This document shows positions 16,908-26,359 of a DNA stretch of 33,655 bases, in pieces. The DNA lies in assembly GCA_030688615.1 (NCBI GenBank), contig JAUYIZ010000310.1, positions 1 through 33,655 on the forward strand, written 5' to 3'. The stretch's first letter is position 1; every line of letters begins with the position of its first letter. Source of the stretch: Desulfobacterales bacterium. Its GTDB lineage: Bacteria; Desulfobacterota; Desulfobacteria; Desulfobacterales; JAUYIZ01. The notes under the pieces were generated by a model, which worked only from the letters and a program-made list of their open reading frames with translations, searched no databases and was not told where the DNA came from. The position numbers and the translations under genes are program-made.

Positions 16908-17843
16908 TTAGGCGAGATAGGCCCTGATGCGGGAGTGGATCTCTTTTTTGAGGGCTGCGGGATTCTTGACATGAACATGGGGGATCCAGCTCATGATCGT
17001 CGGCTCGACTTCCATGAACTGGCAGACCTTGCTTTCGAGAATGAGTGATCCGTCCTTGTTTTCCTTCACAATCCGTTGATCGGGGAAATAGGTTTTGCCT
17101 TTGAAGTAGTCGGCCACTTCTTTATCCACGCGAAGGACGACCGTCTTATCGCGTTTTGCCGAAAACCACGGGTTCAGGCTCTGGGTGAGAATCGTTGTGA
17201 GATTTGCCGGCACTTCGAACGTTTTGCTCAGCACCTTCAGATTGGCGATATATTCTAATCGAAGGGTGAGAATCCAGTCCTGCTCGTGAACCCGGCCTAT
17301 GAGATACCAGAGGCCGTCAAAATAGGCAATCTTGAGCGGATCGACACGCAGCCACTTTGTGCGCGACTCCTTCCGGTAATCGAACTCGACCACGTGTTCG
17401 TCTTCGATGGCTTCCTCCAATTCCCCCAAGAAAGGTATCTTTTTGCCCAGGGCATTCCCCCGGGGAAGCTTGGCATAGAAAACAGAACTCGTTTCCTGAT
17501 AAAAGACCTTTCTCAGGATACTGCTGAAGGATTCCTCGAACGTGTCACCGAATGACTTGGCCACCTCGTACAGGAAGGCCAACAGGGAAGCTTCCTGACT
17601 GGTAAGACGCGGATCCTTCAGCGAAAAACCATCGGCAAAGCAATACGCGCCCTTCTTGTGGGGGGAGGGGCCGATGGGAAAGCCTGTCAGGCTCAGAAGG
17701 TCGATGTCGCGCTGAACCGTTCTGATACTGACGTTGAATTCTTTTGCCAGCTCGCGCGAGGAGACACAGCTATTGCTGTTCAGGCTGTTCAGCATATGCA
17801 ACAGCCGGAAAATCTTCTTATCGTAGCTTTGGTTTTTCGCCAT
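16908..17843 (-). CDS. WYL-domain transcriptional regulator (HTH_11 + WYL)
   Basis: 'SSRELAKEFNVSIRTVQRDIDLLSLTGFPIG' HTH plus WYL region 'EFDYRKESRTKWLRVDPLKIAYFDGLWYLIGRV'; start set at internal Met (MAKNQSYDKK). Confidence 0.9.
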   Translation of the reverse strand: MAKNQSYDKKIFRLLHMLNSLNSNSCVSSRELAKEFNVSIRTVQRDIDLLSLTGFPIGPSPHKKGAYCFADGFSLKDPRLTSQEASLLAFLYEVAKSFGDTFEESFSSILRKVFYQETSSVFYAKLPRGNALGKKIPFLGELEEAIEDEHVVEFDYRKESRTKWLRVDPLKIAYFDGLWYLIGRVHEQDWILTLRLEYIANLKVLSKTFEVPANLTTILTQSLNPWFSAKRDKTVVLRVDKEVADYFKGKTYFPDQRIVKENKDGSLILESKVCQFMEVEPTIMSWIPHVHVKNPAALKKEIHSRIRAYLA

Positions 17844-18097
17844 AGGGAGAACCTTTTCCAGAGCGACATGCGGTTGTCGCCATCTGCCGTTATTGTAACG
17901 GATCATTTTTACAAAGTACAAACAAAAGCCTGCCTGAAGGGGGGCAATAACAGTGCGCGCGGCACCGCATGCCTTTATGGGGCGATGCGACAACAGGCTG
18001 TCGCCAGCTATTGCTATACTTTAGTGGAAGCAGGGCGAGGCCGTCTCGTGACGAACCGCGCTTGCTTCCCTATGGGGAGAGGGGTAGACTTTAGACC

Positions 18098-19591
18098 ATG
18101 TCACACAATGAATACACACTTTCAAAGACGCGCTATCTCGCCGGGCAGCAGTGTGCAAAGCTGCTTTGGATGCATTATCATCAGAAAGAGGCCTTTCCGC
18201 CGATCGATGCGGCCACACAGGCGATATTTGATCAGGGGCATGCTGTGGGAGAGCTTGCGCAAACACTTTTCCCGGGCGGGGTGGCCATCCGGCCCGGCAC
18301 TGATTTCGAAGCCATTATTCGCGAGACAAAGGCGCTGTTGCCTAAAAGAGTGCCCCTGTTTGAGGCGGGTTTTTCTTGCAAAAACACTTATGCACGAGCC
18401 GATATTCTTAATCCCTGCGAGGATGATCAATGGGACTTGATCGAGGTTAAAAGCGGGACCAACGTCAAAGACGAGCACATTGCCGACCTGGCCTTCCAAA
18501 AGTACTGCTATGAGGGCGCGGGTCTCAAAATACGCAATACGCACCTGATGCACATTAATAATGGGTACGTCAAAAAAGGCGCCATTGATCCCCGGGAACT
18601 GTTTCACCAAGAAGATGTTACCGGTTTGGTGAATCAGGCCTGTCCGGGTGTGGAAGAGGAGATTGAGCGCCTGTTGAAAACCCTCCGGGAAAACGAGTGC
18701 CCCGAAGTCGCGATCGGCATGCATTGTGAAAAGCCCTATGAGTGCGCGCTCAAGCCGATCTGTTTCGCGCATCTGCCCGAGCATAATGTGCTGACCTTCG
18801 ATCACATGCGCAAAGAAACGGCCTTTGGTTTGATCGATGCGGGCATCCTCGATATCAAAGACGTGCCGCCTGAGACCGCGCTTTCCGGTCACCAGGCCAT
18901 CCAAAAAGAGGCGTATTGTTCCGGGAAGGTTTGTGTCAATACGGAGGCAATCGAGGCGTTCTTGCAGGCTCTCGAACTCCCGCTTTATTTTCTCGATTTT
19001 GAGACCGTCGGGCCGGCCATTCCGGTGTATGACAACAGCAGGCCCTATCAGCAGGTGCCTTTTCAGTATTCCCTGCACATCCTGACAAGCTGGGACGCGG
19101 AGCCCGAACACCATGCCTTTCTTGCCGAAGGCACCCAGGATCCCAGACCCGCTCTGCTCGAAGGCCTCAAAAGGCTTTTGGGAACCAGCGGCACGATCCT
19201 CGCCTACAATATGAGCTTTGAATTGTGCCGCTTGAGAGAATCCGTCGAGGTCTGGTCCGGCTTCACGGACTGGTTCAAGAACAATATCGAACCGCGCTTC
19301 AAGGACCTGATCGTCCCGTTCCGCAAGTTCGATTATTATGATCCCGGGCAAAAAGGCAAAACCTCGATCAAAAAAGTCTATCCGGCCATGACGGGCGAAT
19401 CATACGAAGGCCTTGGCATCGGAGACGGCGGCACTGCCAGCCGTGAGTATGCCCGCGTCACATTCGGCACAGATATCACAGCCGAAGACCGCGAGTGCGT
19501 AAGAAATGATTTATTGAAATACTGCGCCCTCGATACGATGGCGATGATTAGGGTATTGGAAAGATTGCGCGCAACTTGTGGATCAATATAG
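18098..19591 (+). CDS. DUF2779-type protein: Cas4/RecB-like nuclease plus DEDD-like exonuclease domain
   Basis: 'YARADILNP...WDLIEVKSGTNVKDEHIADLAFQKYCY' (RecB/Cas4 motifs), Cys set (QQCAKLLW ... CEKPYECALKPICFAH), and 'LYFLDFETV ... LAYNMSFE ... CALDTMAMIR' (DEDD pattern). Confidence 0.85.
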   Translation: MSHNEYTLSKTRYLAGQQCAKLLWMHYHQKEAFPPIDAATQAIFDQGHAVGELAQTLFPGGVAIRPGTDFEAIIRETKALLPKRVPLFEAGFSCKNTYARADILNPCEDDQWDLIEVKSGTNVKDEHIADLAFQKYCYEGAGLKIRNTHLMHINNGYVKKGAIDPRELFHQEDVTGLVNQACPGVEEEIERLLKTLRENECPEVAIGMHCEKPYECALKPICFAHLPEHNVLTFDHMRKETAFGLIDAGILDIKDVPPETALSGHQAIQKEAYCSGKVCVNTEAIEAFLQALELPLYFLDFETVGPAIPVYDNSRPYQQVPFQYSLHILTSWDAEPEHHAFLAEGTQDPRPALLEGLKRLLGTSGTILAYNMSFELCRLRESVEVWSGFTDWFKNNIEPRFKDLIVPFRKFDYYDPGQKGKTSIKKVYPAMTGESYEGLGIGDGGTASREYARVTFGTDITAEDRECVRNDLLKYCALDTMAMIRVLERLRATCGSI

Positions 19592-19612
19592 AGAAGCGCC
19601 AAAATAAACATA

Positions 19613-19656
19613 TCTAGAAAAACATAGAGCAGTCGGAATATTTTCTTATCGTAGCG
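19613..19656 (-). pseudogene. relict N-terminal fragment of a WYL regulator
   Basis: Minus-strand 'RYDKKIFRLLYVFLDMF' matches 'SYDKKIFRLLHMLNSL' of the 16908-17843 regulator; about 24/29 nt identity over the core. Confidence 0.5.
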
Positions 19657-19772
19657 TGTCTTTTGTGTGTTTACCTCAGGCACAGCCTGATTCGAACGGG
19701 AGCAGGCCCCTTTATTCAAAAATGGGCCGATCTGCTCGCAAGTTATGACCTTCTAAAAAGCCGGAGAAAACA

Positions 19773-20546
19773 GTGTTGAGAGCCTTACTTATCTTTTTGA
19801 TTTGCCGGCAGGTTGTCTGCGCGAGCTTTGGATTTGCCTATCTGGATGACTATCCGCCTTATTTGTTCAAAGAGGGCGCGCCGTCGCGGTTTGCGCTCGA
19901 AGATCTGTTCGCCGAGACCGCCGCTAACGGGTCAGGTTATTACAAAGAGGGCGCGCTCGAGATCGAGCTTTCTGAAACAGCCGATACCCAGCGTGCCTAT
20001 CGTTTCCTGATCAAAGATGGGGGGCAGATTCTGATGAAGGTGGAAGGCTTCGATCAGCCTGCCTTGCCGTCGAGTGTTTACCGGGCTGATCTGGATAACA
20101 ATGGTTTGGACGATTTAATGGTTATTTCCTGGTCGCGCGGCGTTGGCTTAGCGGTTTTATTGGGATCGGTTGATATCTTCATGAAAAAGGCCCCCGAAAG
20201 CTATGACCACATCCATTATGAGAGCGTTGCCGCGGGCCCCGAGGATTTTGTCGACATGGATCAAGACGGCCGGGCCGAAGTCATCATGCCAAGTTATTAT
20301 ATGGGGAATAAACACAATTACTTCGCATACGCGGTCTATGAGATTGCCGGAGGCCGCCTTGTGAATGTGAGTTCAAGGTACAAAGGCTTTCCCAAATTCA
20401 TTTGGTATACCCACAAGCCCAATGATAAGCAGACAACGCATCTCACCAAGGCTGAAAAGGCCGGCCACATCCGTGAGATAGAATCGAAGATCAAGTATCG
20501 TCACATTTTGCTTGAAAGCGGGCTAAGTGGCGCTGAGGGTAATTAG
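19773..20546 (+). CDS. secreted protein with FG-GAP/EF-hand-like repeats
   Basis: Signal-peptide-like N-terminus; 'YRADLDNNGLDDLMVISWS' and 'VDMDQDGRAEVIMPSYY'. Confidence 0.7.
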   Translation: MLRALLIFLICRQVVCASFGFAYLDDYPPYLFKEGAPSRFALEDLFAETAANGSGYYKEGALEIELSETADTQRAYRFLIKDGGQILMKVEGFDQPALPSSVYRADLDNNGLDDLMVISWSRGVGLAVLLGSVDIFMKKAPESYDHIHYESVAAGPEDFVDMDQDGRAEVIMPSYYMGNKHNYFAYAVYEIAGGRLVNVSSRYKGFPKFIWYTHKPNDKQTTHLTKAEKAGHIREIESKIKYRHILLESGLSGAEGN

Positions 20547-20580
20547 AAAGCATTGAGGAAAAGTTAAGGAGCTTGGGGCT

Positions 20581-21477
20581 ATGTTGAACAGGTTTGCCAA
20601 TCGAACCATGACACGCACCCGATACACTGAGATCAGGCGTACGGTGCGCCGGCACGTGACCATTAATTCTCAACAGGCGCTTGAGAAGCGCATGCCGCTT
20701 TCAGAAGCGGGTAAAAAAGTATTGATGGGGGGCATAGTCCTTAAAAAAGTGGCCATGGGCGTTATCTTGTCTGACAATGATCTTTATCAAATACGCGGCG
20801 CGGTGCCTCTGGAAAGACTGGAACGCGAACTGGCCTTGCAGGCTAATGAAAGCCATGGTAAACCGGCCGTTCTTGAAAAAACAGGTTACAACTTTGTGAT
20901 TTATGATGGCACGGGCACTTTTGAGATCAACGGAAGCCTGGGTGATTTTGACCGCGATGTCCACCGCAAAATGTATCAAATCAAGAAAGGTGATATTGTT
21001 TTTGTGGCGGGTGAGCTCGTTAGCATGAATTCTCCCTCCGGCTATTTCATCAGGCCGAGCGACTTTTATTCAGAAAGCGAAATGGAATTTTATCGGCAGG
21101 TTGCCGCAGACACCTATGACAGAAGCCGGAAACAAATAAACGAAATAAGGAAAAACAAAACCCGGGAGCCTGCCCAATATAGCCTGCCGCACGCGCGGCA
21201 GCCGTGGGATGTCGTAAAACTCTTTCTTAAACCGTCTCATGGCCTGACAGATTCTGATTATTGCTGGCTCGAGTTCGCGGCTGATTCTTATTTTAATCAA
21301 ACCGGAGATATCCGTGCTGCCCGGCTCATTGTGAAGTATTATTTAATCCATATAAGTGACGAAAAGAGGCGTTACATTGAAGAAGAGAATACCGATTATC
21401 CACTAGATTTCGAAGAAAACTTCTTTTCCATGTACCCACATCTTCAAGGCGTGGTTGAGTGGCCGGAAGATCATTGA
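20581..21477 (+). CDS. hypothetical protein with possible OB-fold segment
   Basis: 'FVIYDGTGTFEINGSLGDFDRDVHRKMYQIKKGDIVFVAGELVSMNSPSGYFIRPSDFY'. Confidence 0.6.
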   Translation: MLNRFANRTMTRTRYTEIRRTVRRHVTINSQQALEKRMPLSEAGKKVLMGGIVLKKVAMGVILSDNDLYQIRGAVPLERLERELALQANESHGKPAVLEKTGYNFVIYDGTGTFEINGSLGDFDRDVHRKMYQIKKGDIVFVAGELVSMNSPSGYFIRPSDFYSESEMEFYRQVAADTYDRSRKQINEIRKNKTREPAQYSLPHARQPWDVVKLFLKPSHGLTDSDYCWLEFAADSYFNQTGDIRAARLIVKYYLIHISDEKRRYIEEENTDYPLDFEENFFSMYPHLQGVVEWPEDH

Positions 21478-21619
21478 ACACCAGTTACTTTCGGCAGGTT
21501 GGCTGGGTTGGTCAATGTGATTGGCAATAATCAGCAGGCCGGCTTAAGAAAGTGGTTTCGGTTATTGAGAGTTTCAACTTAAACTGCAATACAAGAAAGA
21601 AGAACGGGAGTTGTTTAGA

Positions 21620-22342
21620 ATGAACGCTTTGCTGATACGAGTTGGCGCTGATCAAACGGCGGGGGGATGTAACGGTCTGGTGGACAGCCAGACTCTGGAG
21701 TTTGTCTATATCCCGATACCTGAATCGTGCGATACGCATGATCATCTGGCAAAACCCTATTCCCTTTTTGGGGAAGCTATTCAACAGTTCGGTGAAAGTC
21801 TTCCTAGTCATCTTACCGGCCGGAATACGCATCTTGATCCCGATTTCGAGTATCTTACCTATGGTGATCAAGGCGGGAGAGCCGTTCAAATAACATCCTA
21901 CCTTGAGCCGGGGGATCTGGTTGCCTTTTATGCAGGACTGCGGGATATACGCCCCAATGAGCGGCTTGTTTATGCGATCATCGGTCTTTATGTTATTGAG
22001 GAGATTATCGATGCGCGATTAATCCCCGAAAATCGATGGCACGAAAACGCACATACGCGCCGGAGATTAGCGGCGGGAGATATTATCATCAGAGCAAAAA
22101 GGGGTATATCGGGCAGGCTGGAAAGGTGCCTTCCGATTGGATCCTATCGGCCGCCCGCTGGTGACCCCGGCAAGCGGCCATCTTACCGTGTCTCGTCTGA
22201 CCTGCTCAATATTTGGGGTGGTTTTAATGTTCGTGATGGTTTTATCCAACGCAGTGCCAGACTACCTCAGTTTTTAAATGCGGACCTGTTTTATCAATGG
22301 TTTCAAAAACAAGGAGTCTCATTAATAGAAAGGAACAACTGA
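21620..22342 (+). CDS. Nmad3-like putative nucleotide-modification-associated protein
   Basis: 'MNALLIRVGADQTAGGCNGLVDSQTLEFVYIPIPE' N-terminal pattern; 2 bp upstream of an Nmad2-like ORF. Confidence 0.6.
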   Translation: MNALLIRVGADQTAGGCNGLVDSQTLEFVYIPIPESCDTHDHLAKPYSLFGEAIQQFGESLPSHLTGRNTHLDPDFEYLTYGDQGGRAVQITSYLEPGDLVAFYAGLRDIRPNERLVYAIIGLYVIEEIIDARLIPENRWHENAHTRRRLAAGDIIIRAKRGISGRLERCLPIGSYRPPAGDPGKRPSYRVSSDLLNIWGGFNVRDGFIQRSARLPQFLNADLFYQWFQKQGVSLIERNN

Positions 22343-22343
22343 C

Positions 22344-22943
22344 ATGCCTGAGAGAGCCTTTTTTGTCTACAAGATGACAACGGACAATGGTGGTGCGCCA
22401 TGCGTCCAGGATAATCTTTTAACATTAGCGATCTGTAAACCTGTCATTCGCCGTGTCGCTAAGGTGGGTGATTGGATTTTTGGATTCGGAGGCAATGGCG
22501 AATTACAGAACAGGTTGATTTACATAGCGGAGGTGACCGGAAAGTTGTGTGGCAGGATCTATTATAAAGACTATTCGAAAAGGCGGGATGCGATTTACAA
22601 ATGGAGCGGAGGTAGATTCACATTGAGAAGAACCGCTGTGTATCATGCAGACGGCAACAATATAAATAGCGATGTCGGGCAATATCCCGGGTATAAGAAT
22701 GCATACGTTTTACTTAGTGATGACTTCCGCTACTTTGGCAATACACAATATGAATATGATGAAAATCTGCTCAGTTATGTTAATCAAAACAGAATGCGAC
22801 CGCATCGTACTAATTTTGAAGCACCGCAAAGATCTCAACTTCGGCGCCTAAAAAAGAAAGTTTGGAGGGAGTATCAAGAAATGAAGATCGGAGACCCGAC
22901 GCACGATACCCCTGATGGCCGCAAAAGAAGTTGCAGCGGGTGA
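22344..22943 (+). CDS. Nmad2-like putative nucleotide-modification-associated protein
   Basis: 'FFVYKMTTDNGGAPCVQDNLLTLAICKPVIRRVAKVGDWIFGFGGN' is the Nmad2 signature (CKPxIRRxAxVGDWIxGxG). Confidence 0.85.
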   Translation: MPERAFFVYKMTTDNGGAPCVQDNLLTLAICKPVIRRVAKVGDWIFGFGGNGELQNRLIYIAEVTGKLCGRIYYKDYSKRRDAIYKWSGGRFTLRRTAVYHADGNNINSDVGQYPGYKNAYVLLSDDFRYFGNTQYEYDENLLSYVNQNRMRPHRTNFEAPQRSQLRRLKKKVWREYQEMKIGDPTHDTPDGRKRSCSG

Positions 22944-23178
22944 CCTGATGCTGTCGCTCATGCGTTGTGTGCTTTCCTCTATCTCCCAACTGTCTATCAT
23001 TTTGATATAAACGCGGTACCGGTTCTCTGCGGGACAGGTATCCGGCAAATGTGTCCCGGTAAGAACCGATGCCGGGGCAAAGCCATTATTGAATCGCGAT
23101 TAACAGGTAAAAGCAAAAGATTGATCGTTTTGAATGCAGGCCCCGATTGGGTGTCTATCGCAGGGAGGCGCGGATTTA

Positions 23179-23976
23179 ATGAAAGTTTATAAGGATTTTC
23201 TAAGTCATATCTTGAATGATGGCGTCCGAAGAGATACAGAACGGACAGGCGTTGGGACTATCAGCGTCTTTGGATATCAGATGCGTTTTGACCTTCGCAA
23301 AGGCTTTCCGCTGTTGACCACAAAAAAGGTTCATTGGAAGTCTGTTGTATATGAGTTGCTTTGGTTTCTTCGCGGCGATACGAATATCCGCTTTTTACAA
23401 GAAAACGGGATTAGTATCTGGGACGAATGGGCAGATATTGAGGGCGAGCTTGGGCCTGTTTACGGCAAGCAGTGGCGGCATTGGACTTGTCCGGATGGAA
23501 GTTCCGTGGACCAGATCGCTAAAGCCATTGAATTAATCAAAACGGATCCTTGCAGCCGCCGTATAATCGTTACTGCCTGGAATCCTGGAGAGGTTGATCG
23601 AATGGCGCTTCCGCCATGTCACGTGACATTTCAATTCTATGTCCAGGGCGGTGAGCTTTCATGCCAGCTCTATCAGCGCAGTGCAGATGCTTTTCTCGGC
23701 GTGCCTTTCAATATCGCGTCCTACGCGCTTCTGACTCATATGGTTGCGCAGGTAACCGGGCTCAAGCCGGCCGAATTCATTCACACGCTAGGGGACGCGC
23801 ACATTTACCGCAATCATCTTACGCAGACGCATCTTTTGCTATCAAGGAAACCACGGCCATTGCCAAATATTACCTTAGCACCGGAGGTTACGGATATATT
23901 CTCTTTCAAGTTTGAGGATATTAAACTTGAAAATTACAACCCTCATCCAGTGATCCCGGCAGCGATAGCTATTTGA
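23179..23976 (+). CDS. thyA: thymidylate synthase
   Basis: '[25 protein letters not shown]', '[30 protein letters not shown]', '[24 protein letters not shown]', 'GDAHIYRNH', '[15 protein letters not shown]'. Confidence 0.97.
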   Translation: MKVYKDFLSHILNDGVRRDTERTGVGTISVFGYQMRFDLRKGFPLLTTKKVHWKSVVYELLWFLRGDTNIRFLQENGISIWDEWADIEGELGPVYGKQWRHWTCPDGSSVDQIAKAIELIKTDPCSRRIIVTAWNPGEVDRMALPPCHVTFQFYVQGGELSCQLYQRSADAFLGVPFNIASYALLTHMVAQVTGLKPAEFIHTLGDAHIYRNHLTQTHLLLSRKPRPLPNITLAPEVTDIFSFKFEDIKLENYNPHPVIPAAIAI

Positions 23977-24312
23977 GCAAGTTAAGAGAATGAGCAGAGA
24001 AAGTTGGCGCCGTTCAAAAGTGCCGGGTTGGATTTAGTAAGGTTACAGAGTGTGCCTCGCTAGTGTGATTCGGTTGGCCCTGTGCGTAATGCCGCCTGTA
24101 TTTGATGATGGAATGTCATTTGTTCCGTTATTAACCCAGTGTTTTTGAATGGGCCACCCTTTTGTTGTATTAATGAAACACTTGACGAACATGCTGTCTC
24201 TGGCAGACTCTTGCATTAGCCCTCGGCAAGAAAGAAAGCTTGCGATGTAGCTGGTTTGATAAACAGCATAGTATTTATGGTGTTCGATATATAACAGTGA
24301 AAGGAGATTGGA

Positions 24313-25305
24313 ATGTCTAGTTCTTTTATATGGCGAGTCAAAACGGAACGCATGGGTAGCTTGGAACCCTTCAAGTCAGAATATGATATGGAAGCGTTCC
24401 TGATGAATAATCCATCTATTATATGCGGGGAGAACCCGGCGGATGAAAGCATGCCTCCGGCCTTGATACGGCAACAACTATCAACTAGGAAAGGCAGCCG
24501 TGACGCGGGGCGCATCGACCTCGTTGCTCTAGTGCATGAAGAAAAAGGCCCTGTTTTAAAGATCTTTGAACTGAAGCAGGGTCAGGTCACAACGGGCAGT
24601 GTTAAGCAACTTGTTGATTATCTTGACGGGTGGAGTAATGAAGAGAGTGCCAAGAATGCCGTTGAGAAATGGCTCACGGATATGAGCCCAGGTCGCAACG
24701 ATGTGGCCAAGCTCTTGGAGGCGCCCAAAGGCGTTCTTGTTGGCCCATCATTTCACAACGATGCGATTGCTGCTGCAGTTAAGCACAAGCTTGAAGGAAT
24801 GCGGCTGACTCGGTTTCGTCATGCATCAAGCGACGAGTATTTTGTGATCGTTGAAGATCAGGTTGGGGATGTAGTCAAAGAGGTTGACCCAAATCTGCAA
24901 AGGATTGTGGATGCGTACAATTGTTTACCTCAAGATGGGCTCTCCTCTACAGGTAGAGCACGCAAATTTCGGCAAGTGAGAGTGCCGAATTGGAATAATT
25001 TACTGCATTATGAATTTCATCTCGACGGCGATTCTGCTTTCGTGGCCTTGGATATTGAGCAAAAAGATCTGGATTGGCTGGCGGATAAGGAAGAAGTAAG
25101 CGGCTGTATTGTTGCGCTGAAAAAGTGTTTTCCGAATCAGACGGTATCATTCCCGGATAAGCAGTTTCGTTATGGGATAAGATTGAGTATAGCATTTAAT
25201 AAAAACGACGACCCTGAAGTTGTGGCGCGCGGCATGGGCCAGCTCATCCAGATTACCAAGCCTCTGATCGAAACTGCCCTGAACCAGCAGTGCGGCAGAA
25301 ATTAG
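24313..25305 (+). CDS. PD-(D/E)XK-superfamily nuclease-like protein
   Basis: 'EYDMEAFLMNNPSII...GRIDLVALVHEEKGPVLKIFELKQGQVTTGSVKQLVDYL' matches the E...D...ExK core of NucS/DUF91-like nucleases. Confidence 0.75.
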   Translation: MSSSFIWRVKTERMGSLEPFKSEYDMEAFLMNNPSIICGENPADESMPPALIRQQLSTRKGSRDAGRIDLVALVHEEKGPVLKIFELKQGQVTTGSVKQLVDYLDGWSNEESAKNAVEKWLTDMSPGRNDVAKLLEAPKGVLVGPSFHNDAIAAAVKHKLEGMRLTRFRHASSDEYFVIVEDQVGDVVKEVDPNLQRIVDAYNCLPQDGLSSTGRARKFRQVRVPNWNNLLHYEFHLDGDSAFVALDIEQKDLDWLADKEEVSGCIVALKKCFPNQTVSFPDKQFRYGIRLSIAFNKNDDPEVVARGMGQLIQITKPLIETALNQQCGRN

Positions 25306-25508
25306 ATGAAATCTTGGCACAGATTCGCCGATATGCCGAGCGGTGGTCAATCGTTTCGCTCAAAGATGATGTGGCGCGCCAGGTTAATGAGGCTGGATGC
25401 GCCTTCCATTTGTCCGATACGGTGGCATACCAGAGGAGTTGCGGTCTGCTGCCAATCTCCTTATCGGCTGTAATCTTCTTTAAAAAAATGGCACGGAAAT
25501 GGTGGTAA
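25290..25508 (+). CDS. small hypothetical ORF overlapping end of PD-(D/E)XK gene
   Basis: 72 aa, GTG start inside the previous gene; fits the spacing between genes. Confidence 0.35.
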   Translation: MRQKLDEILAQIRRYAERWSIVSLKDDVARQVNEAGCAFHLSDTVAYQRSCGLLPISLSAVIFFKKMARKWW

Positions 25509-25511
25509 GAT

Positions 25512-26330
25512 ATGTTGACAAAAGATTTTTTGTATGAAATTAACGGGGAAAAGAACGGAGGACTGAAATATTTTCTAGACACATTTAAGGGCGACCCTCG
25601 TATTGCCTGGTATCCTTCAGCGGGAGATGATTTTCGTGATTTGTTGTATCTGCATCCCAAATTTGCTGAAATAGCGCCAGCAACTAAACCTGATCCGCCC
25701 TTGCCGGATATTTTTCTTCATACCGACTACTACTTTCCCGGGTCAGAATCAACATTTCGCGATAATCAAATCATTCATGATGACGGTAGTACTCGAATCT
25801 CTATTGAAATTATCGAAGAATTGTCCCGATTGGATTTTCGTCTGGATTCGCAAATAGTTGATTTTCCTCAAGGAAGCTCTACAACTGGCCGTGTAATTTT
25901 CCTTCAAATTAAAGTTTGCTCAAATAGACTGGGAGAGTTTTCCCGGCCGCTTATTTATGCGTTCGTTGAAAACGAGGCTTTTTGTGCGTCAAAGGTCTTA
26001 CCAGCGCATTGCCAGTTTAGCCATGTGATCCATGTTCGTTATGGTGGCGGTCACGGCGGGGGAGGAAAGGCAAGGGGCGGGTGGTTACTGAATGTATTAG
26101 ATAGACTAGGATGTGAAGTATTCGTCACTGACGGAAGCCATGAACTTTCTCTTGGCGATAGGGATGCGCTTAGACTATATCCCATACTGGAAGGTTCGAA
26201 TACAGATCGTGAAGTTATACGGACTTTAGAAAGCGAAAAGTGGTCCGATTATGGAGACGTCACATGGAATATTCCCCGTGATAGATCAGGAAACAATATG
26301 GCGCCGGCAAGAGAAGAGGAATGGCGGTAA
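25512..26330 (+). CDS. conserved hypothetical protein
   Basis: 272 aa; SD-like 'ggtggtaag' upstream; contains 'DPRIAWYPSAGDDFRDLLYLHP'. Confidence 0.7.
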   Translation: MLTKDFLYEINGEKNGGLKYFLDTFKGDPRIAWYPSAGDDFRDLLYLHPKFAEIAPATKPDPPLPDIFLHTDYYFPGSESTFRDNQIIHDDGSTRISIEIIEELSRLDFRLDSQIVDFPQGSSTTGRVIFLQIKVCSNRLGEFSRPLIYAFVENEAFCASKVLPAHCQFSHVIHVRYGGGHGGGGKARGGWLLNVLDRLGCEVFVTDGSHELSLGDRDALRLYPILEGSNTDREVIRTLESEKWSDYGDVTWNIPRDRSGNNMAPAREEEWR

Positions 26331-26359
26331 CCGTCGTGAAAACTGAAAAGGGAGCAATT

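Noticed and set aside
18122-19351. 409-aa minus-strand ORF opposite the DUF2779-type gene
   Set aside because: Shadow ORF: the + strand frame carries clear RecB/Cas4 and DEDD motifs; the minus frame shows no recognisable domain.
23179-23976. Hydroxymethylase rather than thymidylate synthase
   Set aside because: Canonical TS residues ([20 protein letters not shown]) are intact; no evidence for altered pyrimidine specificity by eye.
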